A stretch of 45,098 nt of DNA from a virus, in the IMG/VR virus record IMGVR_UViG_3300036785_001381, positions 1-45,098 of that record. The stretch is one strand, 5' to 3'. The position numbers and the translations under genes are program-made. Of the stretch, positions 40,191 through 45,098 are shown in pieces; positions within the stretch are counted from its first letter, which is position 1, and the number at the start of each line of letters is the position of its first letter. Below the pieces are notes generated by a model. It saw nothing but the letters and a program-made list of their open reading frames with translations, ran no database searches and was not told the DNA's origin.

Positions 40191-40486
40191 GTAAAGTGAC
40201 CTATCTTGACGCTTTGGAAAAAGCACATCGCATCGAACAAGCATCCCGCCAACTCAAGGCATGGGCACCTTACAAAAATATGAGTAAGGATCGCTGGATT
40301 GAAGTGTGCAATGCGCACAACCGCAAGGCTCAGCGTAAATCTCGTCGTTCGGTCGGCAAATCCAATAAGGTTGGCATCCGTAGAACAGCCAAAGGTATGT
40401 GCGGCTTTCTCAATGAACTGAACATGCTGTCGCAGATATGCCACACCAATCGTGAGTGGTTGGCTAAGAATCGGGAGGCCAAATGA
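40187..40486 (+). CDS. Hypothetical basic early protein
   Basis: A 99-residue Lys/Arg-rich protein (AHNRKAQRKSRRSVGKSNKV) with helical ends. Overlaps its neighbours by four bases. The charge suggests nucleic-acid or envelope binding, but no family is recognised. Confidence 0.6.
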   Translation: MSKVTYLDALEKAHRIEQASRQLKAWAPYKNMSKDRWIEVCNAHNRKAQRKSRRSVGKSNKVGIRRTAKGMCGFLNELNMLSQICHTNREWLAKNREAK

Positions 40487-41187
40487 AAGAGCGCCCAGTG
40501 ATTTTCAACGGCGAAATGATTCGCGCCCTTCTCGACGGTCGCAAGACGCAGACACGGCGGATTATCGCCAATGTCAGTGCTGATAACTGCATTCCACTGC
40601 AAAAGCAAACCAAAACCAAAGACGGGATTTATACGCACGTCATGGATGCGCCTCAGTATGGGTTATGCCCATTCGGCCAGGTAGGCGATCGGTTGTGGGT
40701 GCGTGAAACGTTCGCCATGCTCGCCAATGAGGACGGCTGCGCTATCGACTGGGACGAAAATCTGGTCAAAGGTGGCGGCCCGGAAGCGGCCAGAATTTAC
40801 CGCGCTAGTTGCGAGCAGAAAGCCGGGAACTATGGACTGTGGTCTATCCCTGATATCGCTGATTGGAAGCCCCATACCTGGAACGTGCAATACGAAGGTT
40901 CATGGGTTCCCTCTATACACATGCCGCGTTGGGCATCACGCATCCTGCTGGAAATCACTGCAGTGCGCGTCGAACACCTGAAAGATATCAGCCAGTCCGA
41001 TGCTATGGCCGAAGGTGGGCCGCCAAGCCATCCGTCAATAGACGCAGTTTCCCGCGATTACGGATTCCCTGACTTCTCTCGTTCGTGGTTCGCCCAGACG
41101 TGGCAACACATCTACGGCGAAGAAAGCTGGAGCACTAACCCGTGGCTGTGGGTGATCGAGTTCAAGGTGGTGCGTGATGCCAACTGA
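40483..41187 (+). CDS. Phage ASCH-type protein
   Basis: A 234-residue protein starting with the MKERPVIFNGEMIRALLDGR motif and containing a KTQTRRII segment, the FGQVGDRLWVRETFAMLANE block and WVPSIHMPRWASRILLEIT, all characteristic of a common phage protein with ASCH/EVE-like architecture. ASCH folds bind RNA or modified bases; an enzymatic or regulatory role is inferred. It overlaps its neighbours by several bases in a tightly packed operon. Confidence 0.8.
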   Translation: MKERPVIFNGEMIRALLDGRKTQTRRIIANVSADNCIPLQKQTKTKDGIYTHVMDAPQYGLCPFGQVGDRLWVRETFAMLANEDGCAIDWDENLVKGGGPEAARIYRASCEQKAGNYGLWSIPDIADWKPHTWNVQYEGSWVPSIHMPRWASRILLEITAVRVEHLKDISQSDAMAEGGPPSHPSIDAVSRDYGFPDFSRSWFAQTWQHIYGEESWSTNPWLWVIEFKVVRDAN

Positions 41188-41515
41188 TGAAATTAACCTT
41201 GAGGATGCACTGGATTTTGACCTTTTCCAGGGTGACTTCGGTACCCCGGGCGATTCATGCCTTAGTGACAAAATAGTCAAATGCCGGAAGGTCCATGCAT
41301 GCCATATCTGCGCTAGCACCATTGAACCAGGGGAAATAGCTCGCTCATCTACTTGGAAATTCGACGGTGAGTTGCACTCGTATTACTGCTGCGATCCATG
41401 CGTTAAGGCCATGGTCATCAGTGTTAATTGCGACTACGAGGATGAAGACCCGATCGATGCCCGCTATGCAATCGGGGAGATCGCCAAGAGCGACAGGAAA
41501 TCAGGCCATGGCTAA
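41177..41515 (+). CDS. Zinc-finger-like small phage protein
   Basis: A 112-residue protein with Cys pairs (CHICAS, CCDPC) typical of a treble-clef or zinc ribbon, and a C-terminal acidic part. The start overlaps the ASCH gene by 11 bases. Family unknown. Confidence 0.65.
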   Translation: MPTDEINLEDALDFDLFQGDFGTPGDSCLSDKIVKCRKVHACHICASTIEPGEIARSSTWKFDGELHSYYCCDPCVKAMVISVNCDYEDEDPIDARYAIGEIAKSDRKSGHG

Positions 41516-41684
41516 GGGTACTAGCACCCAAATAGTGAGCAACGTCGTTGTGAAGAAAAGGGTTTCCATGTGGTTCGTGCCACGGCGTTTCGCTGAGCAG
41601 GTAGAACCCGGGACGAAAATTCACTTCTGGAACATTGGCGATTATTACGGCCGGATCCGCCGGCTAAAGGACACAACATCATGA
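41508..41684 (+). CDS. Small hypothetical protein
   Basis: A 58-residue protein (MAKGTSTQIVSNVVVKKRVS...). It overlaps the zinc-finger gene end by eight bases. It contains a strand-rich segment (MWFVPRRFAEQVEPGTKIHF) that resembles a short phage early protein. No family is recognised. Confidence 0.6.
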   Translation: MAKGTSTQIVSNVVVKKRVSMWFVPRRFAEQVEPGTKIHFWNIGDYYGRIRRLKDTTS

Positions 41685-42199
41685 CCAAGTTAATCACAGC
41701 AGTTGAACCGCAGCGCGATGAAAACGGCTACTGGACCCATCCTGATTACTTCGTGCCGGCGAACGGCATGGAATTTGGTGCACCTGGTGAGTTTGCAGCC
41801 TGGCTGGATAACAATCGGATCGTTGGCCATCTCCAGTGGATGGAAAGCGATGTCACTGATGACCAGCTGGAAGCCCTGGAAGCCGGTGACGGTGATATTA
41901 GCCAATGGAGCCCAACCCCACCTGAAGGGGATGGCTGGTTTATCGGCTCTATTCACGATACCGAAGACGGCCCAGTCTGCTACTGGCTCCGCCCTATCGA
42001 AGGTGAGCCAACTGCATTGGCAGACTTCATTACCAGATGCCATTTTGAGGCACTGAAGATCGAGTTTTTCCGACTGCACCAAGCATGCACACGGGCTGCT
42101 TACGATTATTTCTGCGCTTGCGAGCTGGGTGAAGAACGCAGCAATGCAGGTGAAATTTATCAGCGGATCCGATTGGCTACTCGCCGTGGGGGGTACTGA
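41681..42199 (+). CDS. Hypothetical early protein
   Basis: A 172-residue acidic protein with many Trp (WTHPDYFVPANGMEFGAPGE, WLDNNRIVGHLQWMES, GEGDGWFIGSIH-type loops). It overlaps both neighbours by four bases or less. Similar proteins occur in the early-left region of P22-like phages; function unknown. Confidence 0.7.
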   Translation: MTKLITAVEPQRDENGYWTHPDYFVPANGMEFGAPGEFAAWLDNNRIVGHLQWMESDVTDDQLEALEAGDGDISQWSPTPPEGDGWFIGSIHDTEDGPVCYWLRPIEGEPTALADFITRCHFEALKIEFFRLHQACTRAAYDYFCACELGEERSNAGEIYQRIRLATRRGGY

Positions 42200-42678
42200 T
42201 GACACTAAAGACTGTGAGACTACGCGAAATTGCAGAGCGCAGATCACCAAGCCTGCGCTGGGGTGAAGCAGAACAAATCGCGACAGAACTCCTGGCTAAC
42301 CGGGAGGCACCGCCTGTTGGGTTCGATGAGCTTGCAGATGCAGTAAAAGAAGTGACCGGAGGTATTCGAATGGAGTTTGCGCCAGGTACGTTTAAAGGCC
42401 ATCAGCCGGTGCCTTTCATGAACTTCACGTCATTATCGCGTGTCGTTGAAATGTTCCGCACCGTCCCGCCAGAAGACGACACTCCGACGACTTGTGACAT
42501 GTGCGGGCACGATGCATGGCCAAGGGGTAACGGCGCATATGAATGTGATGAGGGGCATATATTCGACATGAGACGCACCCCGCCAGCACCAGCATCTGCT
42601 CAAGATGAAATAGAACCGGATTCGATCGATGTATTTGTGGCGCAGGTGTGTGGCGACCTACCCACCAGCAACTTGTAG
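42199..42678 (+). CDS. Hypothetical protein with zinc ribbon
   Basis: A 159-residue protein. The N-terminal half is helical; a Cys-x2-Cys...Cys-x-His-type ribbon (CDMCGHDAW...ECDEGH) lies near residues 100-120. The C-terminus is acidic. It is followed by a small hairpin and the xis gene. Family not recognised. Confidence 0.65.
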   Translation: MTLKTVRLREIAERRSPSLRWGEAEQIATELLANREAPPVGFDELADAVKEVTGGIRMEFAPGTFKGHQPVPFMNFTSLSRVVEMFRTVPPEDDTPTTCDMCGHDAWPRGNGAYECDEGHIFDMRRTPPAPASAQDEIEPDSIDVFVAQVCGDLPTSNL

Positions 42679-42683
42679 AATGA

Positions 42684-42711
42684 TAACGGCCCGTTGCAGC
42701 GGGCCTCTATC
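42684..42711 (+). terminator. Hairpin before xis
   Basis: GGCCCG-TTGCAG-type loop-CGGGCC forms a six-pair stem. No T run; probable processing or weak termination site. Confidence 0.4.
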
Positions 42712-42727
42712 GTGTGGAGACAAAACC

Positions 42728-42946
42728 ATGGCCAATGAAGACAAATTGATGCGCGCCAGCAAATGGCTAAAGCGTGAGTTTGAAGAGGGTTCAATCCCTG
42801 ATAAACGCACCGTTAAGCGTTGGATTGAGCACGGACAACTTCGAGGAAGGGTAATAGACGGTATGTCATGGGTTTATTCATCTGAAAAGTGGGGAGTTCA
42901 ATCCGAAGTTTCCCACGCCGTTAATCAACTGATCAGGGAGTCGTAA
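42728..42946 (+). CDS. xis: Excisionase (Xis-type)
   Basis: A 72-residue protein with the small DNA-binding excisionase pattern: MRASKWLKREFEEGSIPDKR, TVKRWIEHGQLRGRVIDGMS. A GTGGAG ribosome site precedes the ATG. It overlaps the integrase start by one base. Excisionase binds beside the attachment site and steers the integrase towards excision. Confidence 0.85.
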   Translation: MANEDKLMRASKWLKREFEEGSIPDKRTVKRWIEHGQLRGRVIDGMSWVYSSEKWGVQSEVSHAVNQLIRES

Positions 42947-44124
42947 TGGCTGCCCGTCCGCGCCGACGGGAAAATCGGCATCTTCCTGATTTACTCTATT
43001 TTGATAAGGCGACAGGCGTTTATCGCTTCACGCTTGTAACCGGGAAACGTAAATCACTCGGTAGTGATCGCGCTATGGCGATCGCTATCGCGCGTGAATA
43101 TAACAACAGGATGCGCCCTGAAACGTCAGTATCTATCGACTCGCTGATCCGGGAATCTGGCGGAATTCAGGGTGAGGCATTGCCATTCGCTGAACATGTC
43201 GACCGCATAATGGCTCGTGCGATAAAAGACGAGCAACCGTCCGAGAGTACCCAGGATGACTGGAATAACGATGCGACCCGTGTGAAAGAGTTTTTCGACA
43301 AGATCCCGGCATGCGATATCGAGCTGGAACACGTCAACGCGTATATAAAGGAATACCACGCTGATTCATCTGCAAACGTGCAAAACCGTAAAGTCAGTTT
43401 TCTGAAGAAGCTGTTCAGTTATGCGGTCGATGAATCGCTGATGCTGGATAATCCAGCCACACGCAAGAAAATGCGCAGAATTGAAGAGAAGATAAGACAG
43501 CGTTTGTCATTCGACAATTTTATGGCCATTCGCAAAGCTGCAGCTCCATGGTTAAGAACAGCTATGGATTTAGCATTACAGACAACTCATGCCCGGCTTG
43601 AGGTTTCACGGATCCGGTATTCTATCCGGGAACCTAAAAACGGTGTTTGTGGTTGTGTATGGTTAGACCAACCGTTAAATGGCATTCATGGTACGCTGTA
43701 TATCCACCGTCAAAAAGTGCAGAAAAAAGAAGCCTCACATGTCGCGATTCCGATCGGGGATGAGTTGAAGCGAATTATTGACGGCAGTCGGGACAATGTG
43801 GCCAGCCCGTATGTGGTACACCGCATACCCGAACGAAACGTAAAACGCAGCAAAGAAGTCGCGCACCCTACCCAGGTAGCGCCTGACTATCTTAGCCGTT
43901 CATTTTCAAAGTTGCGGGATCAGCTTGGGTTATCCGATCATTTAGAAATGGAAGAGCGCCCAACGTTCCACGAGATCCGAGCATTAGCCGCACACTTGTT
44001 CGATAACCAAGGGATAGATCCACAAGGCCGCATGGCTCACAGTGATGCAAAATCCACTAAGATTTATACCCAGAATCACATTGACTGGGTCGTCGTACCG
44101 CATGGGGAAATTTCTGTAGGATAA
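42946..44124 (+). CDS. int: Tyrosine-family integrase (lambda-type)
   Basis: A 392-residue integrase. N-terminal arm-binding part (LPDLLYFDKATGVYRF), core-binding (about 80-180) and catalytic domains are complete. Catalytic residues: Arg217 (TTHARLEVSRI), a Lys in QKVQKKEA (257-261), His342/Arg345 (FHEIR), His365 (GRMAHSD) and Tyr374 (KIYTQNH). The gene points towards the attachment site, which lies 422 bases downstream in tRNA-Pro. The upstream xis and its own terminator make a separate module. Confidence 0.95.
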   Translation: MAARPRRRENRHLPDLLYFDKATGVYRFTLVTGKRKSLGSDRAMAIAIAREYNNRMRPETSVSIDSLIRESGGIQGEALPFAEHVDRIMARAIKDEQPSESTQDDWNNDATRVKEFFDKIPACDIELEHVNAYIKEYHADSSANVQNRKVSFLKKLFSYAVDESLMLDNPATRKKMRRIEEKIRQRLSFDNFMAIRKAAAPWLRTAMDLALQTTHARLEVSRIRYSIREPKNGVCGCVWLDQPLNGIHGTLYIHRQKVQKKEASHVAIPIGDELKRIIDGSRDNVASPYVVHRIPERNVKRSKEVAHPTQVAPDYLSRSFSKLRDQLGLSDHLEMEERPTFHEIRALAAHLFDNQGIDPQGRMAHSDAKSTKIYTQNHIDWVVVPHGEISVG

Positions 44125-44129
44125 TCAAA

Positions 44130-44148
44130 TTGGGGGGAAATCCCCCAA
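44130..44148. terminator. Terminator downstream of int
   Basis: TTGGGGG-GAAAT-CCCCCAA, a perfect seven-pair stem shared by int and the converging small gene; no T run in the + direction, TTT follows in the - direction. Confidence 0.7.
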
Positions 44149-44155
44149 CTCTTGT

Positions 44156-44365
44156 TCAATCATAAAAAGGTGGTAGCGCACCGGCAAGAGACTCGATTGT
44201 ATCTCTGGCTTTCATCCCAACCATTCCCTTACGATTTACAAACAAATTTGCATGGTGTGGGGTGTTTTCATAACCATTTTCCTGCAAAAAGCGATTGTAT
44301 TCATCTACTAGCTGTTGTCGCTCAACAGATTCCCAATGCAACTGGCTATGGCTTTTCCTTGGCAT
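44156..44365 (-). CDS. Small SOS-box-associated protein between int and attR
   Basis: A 69-residue protein (MPRKSHSQLHWESVERQQLV start) facing int. A GAGG ribosome site lies upstream; a longer in-frame reading is not supported. It has a helical N-terminal half and a basic segment (ANLFVNRKGMVGMKARDTIE). A LexA-type box is 112 bases upstream of the start. The location between int and att makes it a moron or an induction-linked gene; family unknown. Confidence 0.62.
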   Translation of the reverse strand: MPRKSHSQLHWESVERQQLVDEYNRFLQENGYENTPHHANLFVNRKGMVGMKARDTIESLAGALPPFYD

Positions 44366-44476
44366 GTAACCATCCTCATTTAGATTTAACGTTTTTGAAT
44401 TATAACGGAAAAATAATGATGGTAATACCGCGTCTAAGTTATTGATGTATATAGGCAGGCTTTTGCGAGAAATGCA

Positions 44477-44492
44477 CTGTTTGTATGAACAG
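44477..44492. promoter_or_regulatory. LexA-type SOS box near attR
   Basis: CTGT-TTGTATGA-ACAG has the exact CTGT-N8-ACAG spacing of LexA operators; the flanking bases make CACTGTTTGTATGAACAGTC. It lies upstream of the - strand gene at 44156-44365. Confidence 0.75.
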
Positions 44493-44545
44493 TCAAAACA
44501 AAGGGAAGTCAGTCGTGGCGTGGCTTTCACCGGTTTAGTGTCGGT

Positions 44546-44593
44546 GTCATGGGGTGTCGGGGGTCGGAGGTTCGAATCCTCTCATGCCGACCA
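44546..44593 (+). other. Attachment site / 3' fragment of tRNA-Pro(GGG)
   Basis: The sequence GTCATGGGGTGTCGGGGGTC and what follows to CCA (44591-44593) correspond to the 3' part of the enterobacterial tRNA-Pro(GGG) gene (proL): anticodon GGG, variable region, T-arm GGAGG-TTCGAAT-CCTCT, acceptor CATGCCG-A-CCA. The upstream 5' half is absent, so the intact gene should lie at the other prophage end. It is the int-proximal att site. Confidence 0.88.
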
Positions 44594-44606
44594 GAAACCT
44601 TAGAGA

Positions 44607-44633
44607 AACCAACCCTTAGCGGTTGGTTTTTTT
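44607..44633 (+). terminator. Terminator of the tRNA-Pro gene
   Basis: AACCAACC-loop-GGTTGGTT then TTTTT, a strong Rho-independent terminator behind the tRNA 3' end; probably host DNA from here on. Confidence 0.85.
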
Positions 44634-44637
44634 ATGA

Positions 44638-44781
44638 TTAAACTCGGCATTCACCCGTGATTGAGTTTTTGCCCTGCGGGCAAATGTCGGAACTTTGCGG
44701 AATAACACCCAATATTGAGCCCAAAGAGCCTGTACACCCAGATAGGGTTAAAATAACCAAAAGAAACAATGCCCTTTTCAT
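44638..44781 (-). CDS. Small lipoprotein (host side)
   Basis: A 47-residue lipoprotein: signal MKRALFLLVILTLSGC with the lipobox LSGC at residue 16, then a short mature chain with two Cys (DICPQGKNSITGEC). The AAGGAG site eight bases upstream is strong. It lies beyond the attachment site and so belongs to the host flank. Function unknown. Confidence 0.75.
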   Translation of the reverse strand: MKRALFLLVILTLSGCTGSLGSILGVIPQSSDICPQGKNSITGECRV

Positions 44782-44891
44782 CCAACACTCCTTATCTTTT
44801 CGCTATCTGGTTATAGCTCATTCATGGCTCACTGTCTTTCAACAAACTGTCAGTTTTCGTGAAAATGCCGGCGAGCATAGGCTTTTAGCGC

Positions 44892-45098
44892 TTATCGCTC
44901 CAGCCATTCAACGGCCAGTATACGAGCCTCATCCAGACTGACATCCCTGCCTTCTCTGGTGATTGCCGTTTTCAACACATCAATGATATCGGCCTTTTCC
45001 GTAGCGCGTTCTTCATTAATTAACACCAAAACCGCATCACCTATCACTGTGCATATGCCGATATACAAAGCTTTTGAATCTTCGAAGCCGCTGCCCAT
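44892..45098 (-). CDS. Hypothetical protein at the window edge (host side)
   Basis: At least 68 residues; the window ends at a possible start ATG (MGSGFEDSKALYIGICTVIG), but an extension beyond the edge is possible. It looks like a small helical protein with ATEKADIIDVLKTAITREGR and DEARILAVEWL. No family is recognised. It lies about 110 bases upstream of the lipoprotein gene, on the same strand. Confidence 0.55.
   Translation of the reverse strand: MGSGFEDSKALYIGICTVIGDAVLVLINEERATEKADIIDVLKTAITREGRDVSLDEARILAVEWLER

Overview
The window is almost entirely one temperate tailed-phage genome integrated in the chromosome of an enterobacterium (Enterobacterales; a Serratia/Yersinia/Pectobacterium-type host is my inference from the DinI, YfdQ/YfdR and lambda-family proteins and the tRNA-Pro site). 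The right prophage end is visible. Integrase ends at 44124 and a 48-bp 3' fragment of a tRNA-Pro(GGG) gene lies at 44546-44593, followed by the tRNA terminator and host-like sequence (a small lipoprotein and a hypothetical gene). The left end, which should carry the intact tRNA, lies outside the window, so the phage runs from before base 1 to about 44593.

Layout. From right to left: xis-int and an early leftward-type operon lie on the + strand (36.5-44.1 kb; yfdQ, yfdR and many small genes). The immunity region is at 34.8-36.4 kb, with a cI-type repressor diverging from a cro-type gene. The early/replication operon on the - strand (35.5-28 kb) holds a CII-like regulator, a Rha/KilAC antirepressor-like protein, an O-type replication protein with iterons inside its gene, an N6-adenine and a C5-cytosine methyltransferase, a DUF968 protein and late antiterminator Q. 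A Phd-Doc module and a terminator follow. The late operon on the - strand (26.9-0.5 kb) starts with a lysis cassette (pinholin-like holin, SAR endolysin, nested spanins, extra membrane protein). It continues with a lambda-type head module (Nu1/A/W/B/C/scaffold/D/E types), then a Mu-type contractile tail module (sheath, tube, frameshifted chaperone, tape measure, N/P/45/46/47/48) and tail fibres. The phage is therefore a mosaic: lambda-like capsid and packaging proteins feed a Mu-like contractile tail.

Points that stand out: (1) the cI repressor keeps the S24 Ser/Lys pair at LexA-like spacing but lacks the Ala-Gly (or Cys-Gly) scissile bond. A LexA-type box lies upstream of a small ClpX-type zinc-finger gene in the adjacent early operon, and a second LexA-type box lies upstream of a small gene between int and the attachment site. 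With the DinI-like gene at the other end, this suggests an SOS circuit that may not use repressor self-cleavage. (2) Five 22-bp-spaced iterons lie inside the O-type gene beside an AT-rich tract. (3) A T-TTT-TTA slippery site in the tail chaperone gene leads exactly into the tape-measure start. (4) An array of eight TGGGACAT-type octamers lies at the front of the small terminase gene, a candidate packaging site. (5) A 700-base, hairpin-rich, gene-poor stretch (37.26-37.98 kb) includes an amber-interrupted ORF. (6) A tail fibre carries an SGNH-type esterase signature, and a low-GC secreted 'moron' gene sits against the direction of the tail operon.

No rRNA genes, CRISPR arrays or insertion sequences were seen. 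Family names are from my recognition of the sequences; no searches were run.
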